A DNA stretch of 64,000 bases from CBDIBC01 sp965276635 (lineage in GTDB: Bacteria > Actinomycetota > Acidimicrobiia > Acidimicrobiales > Palsa-688): assembly GCA_965276635.1 (NCBI GenBank), contig CBDIBC010000005.1, forward strand, positions 2,170,001 to 2,234,000, given 5' to 3'. Below the pieces are notes generated by a model. That model saw only the letters and a list, made by a program, of their open reading frames with translations. It was not told the DNA's origin and ran no database searches. Below are positions 1 to 9,049 of the stretch, one piece after another. Position 1 is the first letter of the stretch; each line of letters opens with the position of its first letter. Position numbers and translations under genes: made by a program.

Positions 1-716
1 TCTCCCGGAGCGTGGCGTCGGCCGAACAGGCCACCGTGCTCGCCCACATCACCATCAGCGAGACCAGCCCGGTGCCTGGCGGCTGGCACTGGTTCAGCAG
101 CCGGGAGCTCCACTTCCGCCCGCAGGCCTTCTGGCCGAGCGGTGAGCAGGTGACCGTGGCTACGAACCTTGCCGGGTGGGATGCTGGTGCCGGGATGTGG
201 GGATCGGGTACCGACACCGTCCGCTTCACCATCGGGGACTCACACGTGGCCGTGGCCAACCTGGCCACCGAGGACATGACCGTCAGCGACAACGGCGTGG
301 TCGTTGCCACCTATCCCATCTCCGGCGGGTCCAGCCAGTACCCGACCCAGAACGGCATCCACATCGCCATGGACAAGGAGTCCGTCGTGCACATGGTGTC
401 GTCGACGGTCGGCATCCCGACGGCCTCTCCGAACGGCTACGACGAATATGTCTACAACGACGTCCACATCTCCGACAGCGGCGAGTACGTCCATGCCGCG
501 CCCTGGTCGGTGGGGAGCCAAGGGCGCCGGAATGTGTCCCACGGCTGCGTCAACCTCAGCACCGCGAGCTCGAAGGCGTTCTACGACTTGAGCCAGGTAG
601 GCGACGTGATCGAGGTGGTCGGCGGGAGCCGCCCGCCGCTCGCCGGCGACCACGGGGTCATGGACTGGTCGACCGACTGGAGCCAGTACACGCCCGGGAC
701 GATCACCCCGGCCTGA
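1..716 (+). CDS. L,D-transpeptidase (YkuD family), 3' part
   Basis: Periplasmic/cell-wall enzyme that forms 3-3 cross-links in peptidoglycan or attaches proteins to it. The frame is open to the left edge, so the true start with its signal peptide or lipobox lies upstream. What is visible is an Ig-like/bacterial linker segment (F-R-P-x-x-F-W-P-S-G motif near residue 35) followed by a YkuD catalytic domain ending in S-H-G-C-V-N-L-S; counted from the first GTG at 12, the catalytic His is about residue 177 and Cys about 179. This order matches mycobacterial Ldt enzymes. A C-terminal tail rich in Trp and Ser follows, as in LdtMt2-like proteins. Convergent with galT. Confidence 0.9.
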   Translation, partial: SRSVASAEQATVLAHITISETSPVPGGWHWFSSRELHFRPQAFWPSGEQVTVATNLAGWDAGAGMWGSGTDTVRFTIGDSHVAVANLATEDMTVSDNGVVVATYPISGGSSQYPTQNGIHIAMDKESVVHMVSSTVGIPTASPNGYDEYVYNDVHISDSGEYVHAAPWSVGSQGRRNVSHGCVNLSTASSKAFYDLSQVGDVIEVVGGSRPPLAGDHGVMDWSTDWSQYTPGTITPA

Positions 717-1034
717 GTACTGGGTCCGTCTGGCGGCCAGATCGGCCGTATTTGACCGGGATGTCCCTGGCCTCGGCCCGAGGGGAACCTTCTACGGCCC
801 GTGCTCGCGAGTCCGCGTGCGGTGGTCGCGGTGCGGCGGGTCGGGTCTCGGTGGGTTCAGTGTCGGTAGCTTCGGTGTCGGCGGTTTCGGGGTTCGGTGC
901 GGTCCTGGTCACGTCGGGGGCGCGTCCTACCAAGGTCGGGCGCAGTCTTGGGTTCCCGGCGACCGAGACTGCGCCGAACCCCGACCGGGCACCGCCACGA
1001 CCGCGCCGAAGCTCAGGGCCGGACGGCGCGACGC
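717..1034. other. Intergenic stretch between convergent genes
   Basis: About 320 bases without a supported gene, between the stop codons of the L,D-transpeptidase gene and galT. It holds a run of TCGGTG-like low-complexity sequence (roughly 840-905) and a strong hairpin at 939-975. The open frames here are GC-rich shadows without recognisable domains. Confidence 0.6.
939..975. terminator. 10-bp perfect hairpin between convergent genes
   Basis: GGCGCAGTCT (939-948) pairs perfectly with AGACTGCGCC (966-975) around a 17-nt loop. There is no T-run on either side, so it would be a GC-rich, tail-less terminator or another structured element. Its place between two converging genes favours a bidirectional terminator (inference). 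Confidence 0.4.
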
Positions 1035-2021
1035 TCAGGCCAGGGCGCCGATGCGGCTGCGGAGCTGGCCGGCCGCCTGCTCCGGGGAGACCACGTTGAT
1101 CAGGACGCCGGAGCCCAGCTCGAAGCCGCCACGCGTGGTCACCTTGGGGACGATGTGGGCGTGCCAGTGGTAATCCCCGGTGACCCGGTAAGGGGCCGAG
1201 TGGAACATTATGTTGTAGGCCACCTCGCCCAGATCGGCGCGCAGGGCGGCCAGGGCCACCTGCGTGGCTCGGCCCACGGCGGCCAGGTCCTCGTCATCGG
1301 CCCGGAACAGGTGGGGGCCGTGGTGGCGGGGCAAGATCAGCACCTCGTAGGGGGTACCGCTCCAGAACGGGCAGATGGCGAACACCCGGTCGTCGGCATA
1401 GACGACGCGGTGGCCGATCTCTTCCTCGGCGTCGATGGTGGCGCACAGCAGGCAGTTCCCCTGGAACCGCCCGAAGCCGGCCATCTCGCTGGAGATCTCA
1501 CCCGGCACGAACGGCATCGACAGCAGCTGCCCGTGCGGATGGGCCATCGAGGCGCCGGCCTCACGGCCCCGGTTCACCACCGCCTGGCTGTAGCGCAGCC
1601 CGGGGATGCTGGCGTGCTCGGCCATGCGGTCCCGCAGTGCGCCCATGACCAGCGCGGCGTGGCTGTCGGAAAGGTCCGCCCAACTGCTCTCGTGGTCGGG
1701 CGTGAGGATGAACAGCTCGTGGATGCCGCTCGCCGGTGCCTGGGTGAACACCGGCCCGAGGTGACTCACCACCATGGGCTCGGTGCCACCGAACGCCGGA
1801 TAGCGGTTCGGCACCACACGCACCTCCCACTGTCCGCTCGGTCCGTAGCTCTCCAGCGCAGGCGGACCGATGTCCTCGTAGCCGGTGCAGAAGGGGCAGG
1901 GGCGATCCGGTTCGCTCTCGATCGGGAGGCTGGGCGGTAGGAAGGCGTCGGGCCGCTGCGCCCGGTCGTCGGCCACGACCACCCAACGGCCGGTCAGCGG
2001 ATCGAGGCGGAGCTGGCTCAC
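1035..2021 (-). CDS. galT: Galactose-1-phosphate uridylyltransferase
   Basis: Leloir pathway enzyme exchanging UMP between UDP-glucose and galactose-1-phosphate in the cytoplasm. The 328-residue product starts from a GTG and opens with the family N terminus (L-R-x-D-P-L-T-G-R-W-V-V). It carries C-P-F-C (zinc ligands, near residue 41), the catalytic H-P-H-G-Q-L motif near residue 160, and a C-terminal H-W-H-A-H-I motif, all typical of GalT. No galK or classical galE is adjacent; an epimerase at 52.9 kb is of a different subgroup. It is divergent from the cysteine desulfurase gene at 2197. The related GalT-like ADP/UDP-hexose transferases are the main alternative. Confidence 0.92.
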   Translation of the reverse strand: MSQLRLDPLTGRWVVVADDRAQRPDAFLPPSLPIESEPDRPCPFCTGYEDIGPPALESYGPSGQWEVRVVPNRYPAFGGTEPMVVSHLGPVFTQAPASGIHELFILTPDHESSWADLSDSHAALVMGALRDRMAEHASIPGLRYSQAVVNRGREAGASMAHPHGQLLSMPFVPGEISSEMAGFGRFQGNCLLCATIDAEEEIGHRVVYADDRVFAICPFWSGTPYEVLILPRHHGPHLFRADDEDLAAVGRATQVALAALRADLGEVAYNIMFHSAPYRVTGDYHWHAHIVPKVTTRGGFELGSGVLINVVSPEQAAGQLRSRIGALA

Positions 2022-2162
2022 AGGGTTGATCTGGTTTCAGGGGGGCGCATCAGGGAGAGACCACGCACAGAGGGACGCTAGCGCCGTACCGGACCCAATG
2101 TCGCGCACCGGACCTCCGTTGCACATCGGGGCGTCTGGTCGGGACCGCTCGCCGTCGGGGAA

Positions 2163-2190
2163 GGGTTCGATCCGCGCCCCTCGATAGGCT
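2163..2190 (+). promoter_or_regulatory. Leaderless-type -10 element (TAGGCT) for cysteine desulfurase
   Basis: TAGGCT at 2185-2190 ends 6 nt before the GTG at 2197, so transcription would start at or next to the start codon. No Shine-Dalgarno sequence is present between them. Confidence 0.55.
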
Positions 2191-2196
2191 GCAGCG

Positions 2197-3336
2197 GTGC
2201 TCGCCTACCTGGATCACGCGGCCACCACGCCGCTACGGCCCCAGGCGCTCGACGCCATGCTGCCATGGCTCACCGAGCGGTTCGGGAACCCGTCCGGCGC
2301 CCACGCCGTGGCTCGGGCCGCCCGCACGGCGATCGACGACGCCCGTGACCTGGTCGCCGATCGGCTCGGGTTCGCGCCCGGCGGGCTGGTCTTCACCGGT
2401 GGTGGCACGGAGGCGGACAACCTCGGTGTGCTCGGGGCCCTGGGATGCCACCGCGATGGGGTTGCCCGAGCCGTGGTGACCGGCGCCGCCGAGCACCACG
2501 CCGTCCTGCGCCCCGCAGCGGCAGCCGGAGTGAAGCACCGGGTCGTCCCTCTCGATGCCGACGGCATCATCGACCTCGACGCGCTGGCCGCGGCGCTCGA
2601 CCCCGAGGTGGCGGTGGTGTCGGTGGCGTTGGTGAACAGCGAGGTCGGCACCATCGCACCCCTGGCCGAGATCGCTGCGCTCGTCCGCCGTCGCGCCCCC
2701 CTGGCGCTGTTGCACACCGACGCAGTGCAGGCCGTGCCGTGGCTCGACGTCGCCCGCCTGGCCGCCGACGCCGACCTGGTGAGCATCAGCGCCCACAAGT
2801 TCGGCGGCCCGCAGGGGGTGGGCGCGCTGGCAGTGCGGGACCGGGTGGCGTTGACTCCACTGGTGCACGGTGGCGGCCAGGAGCGTGAGCGACGATCCGG
2901 CACCCACAACGTGGCGGGCATCGTCGGCATGGCTGTTGCCCTCGACGTCACCGTCGACCGCCGGATGGTGGAGGTGCCGGCCGCCGCCGCCCGGCGCGAC
3001 CGCCTGGCCGACGGGCTGCTGGCGGCCGTGCCCGGGACCACGGAGACGGGCAACCGGGAGCGCAAGGTCGCAGGGAACTGCCACGTGCGCTTCGCTGGCG
3101 TAGAGAGCGAGGCCTTGCTCCTCCTGCTCGACGACGACGGCGTGTGCGCCTCGGCCGGTTCGGCGTGCGCGAGCGGGGCGATGGAGCCCAGCCACGTCCT
3201 GACGGCCATGGGCATCTCGCCGGCCGACGCGCTCACCAGCGTCCGGTTCTCGCTCGGGCACACCTCGACCGACGCCGATGTCGACGGGGCCCTGAAGGTG
3301 GTCCCGGCGGCCGTCGACCGGCTGCGGGGAACCTGA
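2197..3336 (+). CDS. Cysteine desulfurase (IscS/NifS class)
   Basis: PLP enzyme that takes sulfur from cysteine as a persulfide and passes it to Fe-S assembly or tRNA thiolation. 379 residues, beginning Y-L-D-H-A-A-T-T-P as in IscS. The PLP lysine is in S-A-H-K-F-G-G-P-Q-G, and the mobile catalytic Cys is in S-A-G-S-A-C-A-S-G near the C terminus. The next gene is mnmA, whose product uses IscS-derived sulfur; in E. coli and mycobacteria the two act together, so 2-thiouridine synthesis is the likely main job. The stop is followed by a tandem repeat that separates it from mnmA. Confidence 0.95.
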   Translation: MLAYLDHAATTPLRPQALDAMLPWLTERFGNPSGAHAVARAARTAIDDARDLVADRLGFAPGGLVFTGGGTEADNLGVLGALGCHRDGVARAVVTGAAEHHAVLRPAAAAGVKHRVVPLDADGIIDLDALAAALDPEVAVVSVALVNSEVGTIAPLAEIAALVRRRAPLALLHTDAVQAVPWLDVARLAADADLVSISAHKFGGPQGVGALAVRDRVALTPLVHGGGQERERRSGTHNVAGIVGMAVALDVTVDRRMVEVPAAAARRDRLADGLLAAVPGTTETGNRERKVAGNCHVRFAGVESEALLLLLDDDGVCASAGSACASGAMEPSHVLTAMGISPADALTSVRFSLGHTSTDADVDGALKVVPAAVDRLRGT

Positions 3337-3521
3337 CGTGCGAACGCAGCAGGCCGGTCGGCCGGGCGCCAGCCGGTCGGCCGGTGATGGGTGCGGGGCG
3401 CAGCCCTGCGGGGAGCGCTGACGTGCGAGCGCAGCGAGTGCGGCAGGCCGGTCGGCCGGGCGCCAGCCGGTCGGCCGGTGATGGGTGCGGGGCGCAGCCC
3501 TGCGGGGAGCGCTGACGTGCG
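3333..3521. repeat. 94-bp tandem duplication between desulfurase and mnmA
   Basis: Two near-identical units with a 94-bp period (identical cores 3350-3427 and 3444-3521). The junction sequence CTGACGTGCG occurs three times: at the desulfurase stop (3333), between the units (about 3418) and at the mnmA start (3512). The second unit has 9 bases (CGAGTGCGG) that the first lacks. Confidence 0.9.
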
Positions 3522-4563
3522 GGTGCTGGTCGCCATGTCGGGTGGTGTCGACTCGTCGGTGGCGGCGGCGCGCCTGCACGGGGCGGGCCACCAGGTCGTG
3601 GGCGCCACCATGAAGCTGTGGGGTGGGCCGTCCGACTCCGGCTGCTGCTCGGTCGGCGACGTGGAGGACGCCCGTCGGGTCGCCCAGCAACTGGGGATCG
3701 ACCACCATGTGTTCAACTTCAGCGAGGACTTCGATCGCCATGTGGTGGAGCCGTACGTGGCCGAGCACCGCGCCGGGCGAACGCCGAACCCGTGTGTGGC
3801 TTGCAACCGGCACCTCAAGTTCGATCGCCTGTTGCGCCGGGCCGCCCAGCTGGGCTTCGCCGCGGTTGCCACCGGTCACCACGCGCGCGTCCGCCAGGGG
3901 AGCGATGGTCGATGGGAGCTGCGGCGAGGAGCAGACACCGCCAAGGACCAGTCCTACGTCCTGCACATGCTGGGACAGGCCGAGCTGGCCCGGGTGCTGC
4001 TTCCGGTGGGTGACATGACCAAGGCCGAGGTCCGAGCGGAGGCGACGGCGCGGGGCCTGCGCACCGCGGCCAAGCCGGACAGCCAGGACGTCTGCTTCAT
4101 CTCCCGGCAGGGTGGCCGGGAGGCCTTCCTGGGCGACCGCATCCCACTGCGGGCAGGTGTGGTGGTCGACGCGGCTGGGCGCCAGGTCGGTCAGGTGCCG
4201 GCGGTGGAGCTGATCACCGTCGGGCAGCGCCGGCACCTGGGCCCGGCCGGGGGTCCGGCCAGCCGGGGCGACCGTCGGTATGCGTTGGCGGTCGACACCG
4301 AAGCAGCCCGCGTGACCGTCGGTTCCGCCGAGGAGCTGCTCACCGACCGGATCGAGGTCGGGGCCGTTACCTGGGTGGCCGAGCCGCCGGGACCAGGCCG
4401 CGTCGAGGTGCAGTCGAGCGCCCACGGAGCGGTGGTGCGCGGGCGTTGGCTGGCTCCGGGCCGCATCGATCTGGACCGGCCCGTGCGGCGGGTCGCTCCC
4501 GGCCAGAGCGTGGTGCTCTACCACGGTGATCGGCTCCTCGGTGGAGGAATTGCCACCGACTGA
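3517..4563 (+). CDS. mnmA: tRNA-specific 2-thiouridylase MnmA
   Basis: Makes the 2-thio group of s2U34 in tRNA for Lys, Glu and Gln, using ATP and sulfur relayed from cysteine desulfurase. The GTG at 3517 is chosen because V-R-V-L-V-A-M leads straight into the PP-loop S-G-G-V-D-S-S-V; the frame is open further upstream, but only through the tandem repeat. Visible: the catalytic cysteines in N-P-C-V-A-C-N and S-Q-D-V-C-F-I, and the C-terminal beta-barrel. 348 residues, normal for the family. Follows the desulfurase and precedes ligA, the same order as in Mycobacterium. Confidence 0.95.
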   Translation: MRVLVAMSGGVDSSVAAARLHGAGHQVVGATMKLWGGPSDSGCCSVGDVEDARRVAQQLGIDHHVFNFSEDFDRHVVEPYVAEHRAGRTPNPCVACNRHLKFDRLLRRAAQLGFAAVATGHHARVRQGSDGRWELRRGADTAKDQSYVLHMLGQAELARVLLPVGDMTKAEVRAEATARGLRTAAKPDSQDVCFISRQGGREAFLGDRIPLRAGVVVDAAGRQVGQVPAVELITVGQRRHLGPAGGPASRGDRRYALAVDTEAARVTVGSAEELLTDRIEVGAVTWVAEPPGPGRVEVQSSAHGAVVRGRWLAPGRIDLDRPVRRVAPGQSVVLYHGDRLLGGGIATD

Positions 4564-4615
4564 TCCGCCCTCGGGGCTCGTGGCCCACCAGGCACTCCTG
4601 CCTGCCCCGGCGCGG

Positions 4616-4621
4616 TACCGT
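4616..4621 (+). promoter_or_regulatory. -10 element (TACCGT) before ligA
   Basis: TACCGT ends 9 nt before the ATG at 4631, the TANNNT spacing seen before many genes here. It may add to read-through from mnmA. Confidence 0.4.
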
Positions 4622-4630
4622 CGGCGGGCA

Positions 4631-6799
4631 ATGGTCCGCCCCCGCCCCCAAGAACCGAGCACCCCGGACTCGGACCCGGCCCGGCGGGCCCGGGAGCTGC
4701 GAGCGCAGATCCAGCACCACTCGCAGCGGTATTACCTCGACGACCAGCCCGAGATCCCCGATGCCGACTTCGACGCGCTCGTCGACGAGCTGGCCCGGCT
4801 GGAGGCGGTCCATGCCGAGCTGGGCGCGGAGGACTCGCCGACCACGCGGGTCGGCGGCGCCGTCTCGGACTTGTTCGCCCCGGTCGCCCACCGCCTGCCC
4901 ATGATGTCGCTGGACAAGACCACCACCTATGACGATCTGCTGGCCTGGGGCAAGGGGATGGAGCGCTACATCGCCGGCGACGTGGCCTACACGTGCGAGT
5001 TGAAGATCGACGGCCTGGCCATGAACCTACTCTACGAGGACGGCCGCCTGACGCGAGCGGCCACGCGAGGCGACGGTCTGGTCGGCGAGGATGTGACCGC
5101 CAATGTGCTGGCCGTGGACGCCATCCCGCACCGACTCGATGGAACCCGAGCCGCGGTGGTGGAGGTGCGCGGGGAGATCTACATGGGCGTGGCGCCCTTC
5201 GAGGCCCTGAACCGTCGGCAAGAGCAGACCGGTGCCCGGGTGTTCATCAACCCTCGGAACGCAGCGGCCGGGTCCCTGCGGCAGAAGGACGCGTCGGTCA
5301 CCGCCACCCGGGAGCTGGCGTTCTGGGCCTACCAGCTGGGAGACCTGCAGGGTGCACCTCGCTTCACCAGCCACCACCAGTCGCTCGAGTGGATGGGTGA
5401 GGTCGGGCTCCCGATCAACCCGAACATCCGCACGTGCGGGAACCTCGCTGAGGTCGACGGGTACTGCCGCCATTGGCAGGCCCACCGTCACGAGCTCGGC
5501 TACGAGATCGACGGCACGGTGGTGAAGGTCGACGACCTGGCGCAGCGTCGCGAGCTCGGAGCCACCTCGAAGGCGCCACGCTGGGCGCGGGCCTACAAGT
5601 TTCCCCCCGAGGAGCGCACCACCCTGCTGAACGGGATCATGGTGTCGATCGGCCGCACCGGAAAGGCCACCCCGTTCGCCATGCTCGAGCCGGTGGTCGT
5701 CGGTGGCGCCAAGGTGTCGTTGGCCACCCTGCACAACGAGGACCAGGTCCGGGCCAAGGACGTCCGCCCGGGCGACACCGTGGTGGTCCGGCGAGCCGGC
5801 GACGTCATCCCCGAGGTACGCGGCCCGATCCTGTCGGCCCGACCGGATGGCCTGCAGCCGTGGATGTTCCCGACCGAGTGCCCGGTATGCGGGCAGCCGC
5901 TGGTTCGCCTGGAGGGCGAGAGCGACACGTTCTGTGTCAACGTGGACTGCCCGGGCCAACGCGTGCAGCGCATCTCCCACTTCGCGTCCCGGGGGGCGAT
6001 GGACATCGAGCACCTGGGGGAGCGCACCGTCGGGCAGTTCGCCCGCGATGGCCTGCTCGCCGACGTGGCCGACATCTACCGCCTGGACTTCGAGCGGGTC
6101 GGTCGCTTCGAGGGGTGGGGGGAGACGTCGATCGCCAACCTCCGCCAGGCCATCGAGGCGTCGAAGGACCGACCGCTGGGCAATCTCCTCGTCGGGCTGT
6201 CGATCCGGCACTTGGGCTCGACGGGCAGCCGGGTCCTGGCCCGCAGCCTGGGTCACCTCGACGCCATCATGTCGGCCACCATCGAGCAGATGGCCGAGGT
6301 GGAGGGAGTGGGCTCAGTCATCGCCGCCAGCGTCCACGAGTTCTTCGCCCTGGACCGGAACCGGGACGTGGTCGAGCGCCTCCGGGCCGCCGGCTTGAAC
6401 TTCGAGGGCCCGGGCGGTCCCGCTCTTCCTCAGGTGCTGGTCGGGAGCTCGGTGGTGGTGACCGGCACCCTGGATGGTTGGTCGCGCGAGGACGCCGAGG
6501 ATGCCATCAAGGCCCGAGGCGGAAAGGCCCCCGCCAGCGTCTCCAAGAAGACGACCGCCGTCGTGGTGGGCGCCGAGCCCGGCGCGGCCAAGCTGGCCAA
6601 GGCCGTCGACCTCGGCGTGCCGCTCGTCGACGAGGCGGCATTTGCCGATCTGCTCGAATCCGGGACGCTGCCGGCCGCCGCCGACGGCACATCGGTCGAC
6701 GACCTAACCCGGGGTGATGGCCGCGACGGGAACGGTGATGGCGACGGGACTGGCAACGACGGGACTGGCGACGACGGGACTGGGAGCGACGGGGCCTAG
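4631..6799 (+). CDS. ligA: NAD-dependent DNA ligase
   Basis: Seals nicks in replication and repair using NAD+. 722 residues from the ATG at 4631; the open frame runs on to 4526 but that part shows no family similarity. In order: Ia domain (Y-Y-L-D-D-Q-P near residue 36), adenylation domain with the nucleotide-accepting lysine in C-E-L-K-I-D-G (about Lys125), OB fold, Cys4 zinc finger (C-P-V-C ... C-x4-C), HhH domain (G-V-G-S near residue 556), and a BRCT domain near 595-680. An added Asp/Gly/Asn/Thr repeat tail of about 27 residues ends the protein and is not part of the ligase fold. Confidence 0.97.
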   Translation: MVRPRPQEPSTPDSDPARRARELRAQIQHHSQRYYLDDQPEIPDADFDALVDELARLEAVHAELGAEDSPTTRVGGAVSDLFAPVAHRLPMMSLDKTTTYDDLLAWGKGMERYIAGDVAYTCELKIDGLAMNLLYEDGRLTRAATRGDGLVGEDVTANVLAVDAIPHRLDGTRAAVVEVRGEIYMGVAPFEALNRRQEQTGARVFINPRNAAAGSLRQKDASVTATRELAFWAYQLGDLQGAPRFTSHHQSLEWMGEVGLPINPNIRTCGNLAEVDGYCRHWQAHRHELGYEIDGTVVKVDDLAQRRELGATSKAPRWARAYKFPPEERTTLLNGIMVSIGRTGKATPFAMLEPVVVGGAKVSLATLHNEDQVRAKDVRPGDTVVVRRAGDVIPEVRGPILSARPDGLQPWMFPTECPVCGQPLVRLEGESDTFCVNVDCPGQRVQRISHFASRGAMDIEHLGERTVGQFARDGLLADVADIYRLDFERVGRFEGWGETSIANLRQAIEASKDRPLGNLLVGLSIRHLGSTGSRVLARSLGHLDAIMSATIEQMAEVEGVGSVIAASVHEFFALDRNRDVVERLRAAGLNFEGPGGPALPQVLVGSSVVVTGTLDGWSREDAEDAIKARGGKAPASVSKKTTAVVVGAEPGAAKLAKAVDLGVPLVDEAAFADLLESGTLPAAADGTSVDDLTRGDGRDGNGDGDGTGNDGTGDDGTGSDGA

Positions 6800-6854
6800 G
6801 TTCGGCCGCCCGGTCGGCCTGCCCGGCATCCCTGAGGAGCGGGACCGGCACCGG

Positions 6855-6860
6855 TAGCCT
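6855..6860 (+). promoter_or_regulatory. -10 element (TAGCCT) for the PASTA kinase
   Basis: TAGCCT ends 6 nt before the GTG at 6867; no Shine-Dalgarno sequence between, fitting a leaderless message. Confidence 0.55.
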
Positions 6861-6866
6861 CCCATC

Positions 6867-9035
6867 GTGGTGACGTCGCGCATCACCGAGCTGGTGGGGC
6901 GCGTCCTCGAGGACCGCTACCGCCTGATCCGCCCGATCGGGGCCGGTGCCAGCGCGCACGTGTACGCAGCCGACGACGTGCGGCTACGGCGACGGGTGGC
7001 GGTCAAGGTGCTGCACCCCGGGTTGGCCGCCGACGAGGCGTTCCGCCGGCGGTTCCAGGCCGAGGCCCAGGTGGTCGCCGCCCTCAGCCACCCGCACATC
7101 GTGGCCGTCTACGACTGGGGCGTCGACGAGGGTGCCCCCTACCTGGTCACCGCCCTGTTGGAGGGAGGTAGCCTCCGCAGCCTCCTCGACCGGGGGAACG
7201 TGCTCACGCCGGCCCAGGCCGCATCGGTCGGTGCGGACGTGGCCGACGCACTCGACTACGCGCACCGCCGCGACCTCGTGCATCGCGACATCAAGCCGGC
7301 GAACCTCATCTTTGACGACGAGGGCCGGGTGACCGTTGCCGACTTCGGCCTGGCCCGCGCCCTGGCCGAGGCCAGCTGGACCGAGCCGGCCGGAGCCGTG
7401 CTCGGCACCGTTCGCTACGCCGCACCCGAGCAGGCCGAGGGGCGCGACGTCGGCGCCGCCGCTGACGTGTACGCGCTGGCCCTGGTGCTGGTCGAGGCCA
7501 TGACCGGAGCGGTACCGTTCGCCACCAACAACGTCGTGGGCACCCTGATGGCCCGCCGAGAGCACCCGCTGATCGCCCCCGCATCGCTCGGTCGCATCGG
7601 TCGGGTGATCGAAGCGGCTGGTGCCATCCGCCCGGCCGACCGACTCGATGCGGCTCGCTTCGCAGCTGGCCTGCGCCAGGTGGCCAAGGAGCTGCCCGCG
7701 CCCGGGTCCCTGCCGCTCGCCGGGCCGATCCTGACCGGCGACGTCGAGCGGGACGCCGATCCGACCCAGGTCCCGGGCCCGGCCGGGCTCGCCGGCGTCG
7801 AGGGGCGCCGGGAGCCGGGAGGACCCACCCCGGGGCGGCCCGGCGCGGACACCGGCAGCTTTGGGGCAGCTCTGCCGCCTCCTCCGGCGAGATCGGCTGG
7901 CCCCGGCGGCCACCCCCGCGCCTCGGCGTCCGGCGAGGACCGTTACCCCGAGGACCGTTACCCCGAGGACCGTTACCCCGAGGACCGGACCCTCGTGGTG
8001 GGCCGGGGCGTCTTCGACGCCGACGCCGTCGACCGCCGCTCCGAACGGGGCCGCGGTGTCTACGATGCCGAGGCCCTCGCGGCCGACGACAGCTCGGAAG
8101 GCATCGCCGCCGCCGCGCCGTCTGCGGGTCGCCGCCCGCGCCGCTGGCGCCGGCGGGTCCGGCGCCGGGTCCTTCTCGCCCTCGCCGTCGTCGTAGTGGT
8201 GGCCGCGGGCGGGGGCGCATACGTGGTGACCCGCCCCGGCCCCCGCCACCCGGTGCCCGCCGTCCAGGGCCGCACCGAGGCCCAGGCGGCGTCGGCGCTG
8301 ACCCCCCTGCACCTGCACCTCGACGTGACGGCCCGTCGCTACGACCCGACGGCCCCTTCCGGGGTGATCCTCACCCAGACCCCGGCCGCCACCACGCGGC
8401 TCCCCGAAGGGTCCGTGGTCCGCGCCGTCGTGTCCGAAGGGCCCAAACCGGTAGAGGTGCCACCGCTGGCCGGTCAGACCGAGGCGGCGGCGCGCCCGGC
8501 CCTGGTTGCCGCCGGACTGCAGGTCGGGACGGTGACCCAGGCGTCGAGCGAGACGGTGCCCTCTGGACAGGTCATCAGCACCTCGCCGGTATCGGGAACC
8601 CTGCTTCCCGGCCAGACCGTGAACCTGGTGGTGTCGACCGGCAAGCCCTTCGTCACCGTCCCGCTCTTGAGCACGGCCCAGTCAGCCAGCTTCGCAACCG
8701 CCCAGGCCGCCTTCGCCGGCCTGGGGTTGTCCTCGGTCGAGTCCGACCAGTTCTCCGACACCGTGGCCAAGGGCCAGGTGATCGCCACCAGCCCGGCGCC
8801 CGGCGTCTCCGTGCAACAGGGCACCAGCGTCACGGTACAAGTGTCCAAGGGCCCCGACCTGGTCGCCGTGCCGAACGTCCGCGGCACATCGGTGACCGCA
8901 GCGAGCCAGGCCATCGCTGCCGCCGGTCTGGCGGTCAGCGGCGTGAACGGAAATCCCACCGCCACCGTGACCGGCACCAGCCCGGCGGCGGGTGCCATGG
9001 TGCACCGTGGCGCGTCGGTCGAGATCGATACCTGA
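6867..9035 (+). CDS. Membrane Ser/Thr protein kinase with PASTA repeats (PknB-like)
   Basis: Eukaryotic-type kinase that senses peptidoglycan fragments through extracellular PASTA domains. 722 residues: kinase domain about 10-275 with G-A-G-A-S-A-H-V, V-A-V-K-V-L, H-R-D-I-K-P-A-N and D-F-G-L-A; a proline- and charge-rich juxtamembrane linker 275-430; one membrane helix near 433-455 after a run of arginines; then about four PASTA repeats to the end, each ending in S-P-x-x-G type turns. The linker contains E-D-R-Y-P three times in tandem, from a 15-bp DNA repeat at 7935-7979. It is not beside the usual division genes (pbpA, rodA, ftsZ), so its targets cannot be read from context. Confidence 0.92.
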   Translation: MVTSRITELVGRVLEDRYRLIRPIGAGASAHVYAADDVRLRRRVAVKVLHPGLAADEAFRRRFQAEAQVVAALSHPHIVAVYDWGVDEGAPYLVTALLEGGSLRSLLDRGNVLTPAQAASVGADVADALDYAHRRDLVHRDIKPANLIFDDEGRVTVADFGLARALAEASWTEPAGAVLGTVRYAAPEQAEGRDVGAAADVYALALVLVEAMTGAVPFATNNVVGTLMARREHPLIAPASLGRIGRVIEAAGAIRPADRLDAARFAAGLRQVAKELPAPGSLPLAGPILTGDVERDADPTQVPGPAGLAGVEGRREPGGPTPGRPGADTGSFGAALPPPPARSAGPGGHPRASASGEDRYPEDRYPEDRYPEDRTLVVGRGVFDADAVDRRSERGRGVYDAEALAADDSSEGIAAAAPSAGRRPRRWRRRVRRRVLLALAVVVVVAAGGGAYVVTRPGPRHPVPAVQGRTEAQAASALTPLHLHLDVTARRYDPTAPSGVILTQTPAATTRLPEGSVVRAVVSEGPKPVEVPPLAGQTEAAARPALVAAGLQVGTVTQASSETVPSGQVISTSPVSGTLLPGQTVNLVVSTGKPFVTVPLLSTAQSASFATAQAAFAGLGLSSVESDQFSDTVAKGQVIATSPAPGVSVQQGTSVTVQVSKGPDLVAVPNVRGTSVTAASQAIAAAGLAVSGVNGNPTATVTGTSPAAGAMVHRGASVEIDT
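7935..7988 (+). repeat. 15-bp in-frame tandem repeat in the kinase linker
   Basis: GAGGACCGTTACCCC repeated three times exactly (7935-7979) plus a partial fourth unit; encodes E-D-R-Y-P units in the cytoplasmic linker. Because the unit is a multiple of three, copy changes keep the frame. Confidence 0.9.
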
Positions 9036-9049
9036 GGCCGAGAACGGGG

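Noticed and set aside
2163..2173. GGGTTCGATCC, resembling a tRNA T-loop
   Set aside because: No matching T-stem, acceptor stem or anticodon arm can be formed around it, and a -10 box and a gene start follow at once.
2233..4662. Minus-strand open frame of about 800 codons opposite cysteine desulfurase and mnmA
   Set aside because: Antisense shadow of GC-rich codons; the forward genes have clear catalytic motifs.
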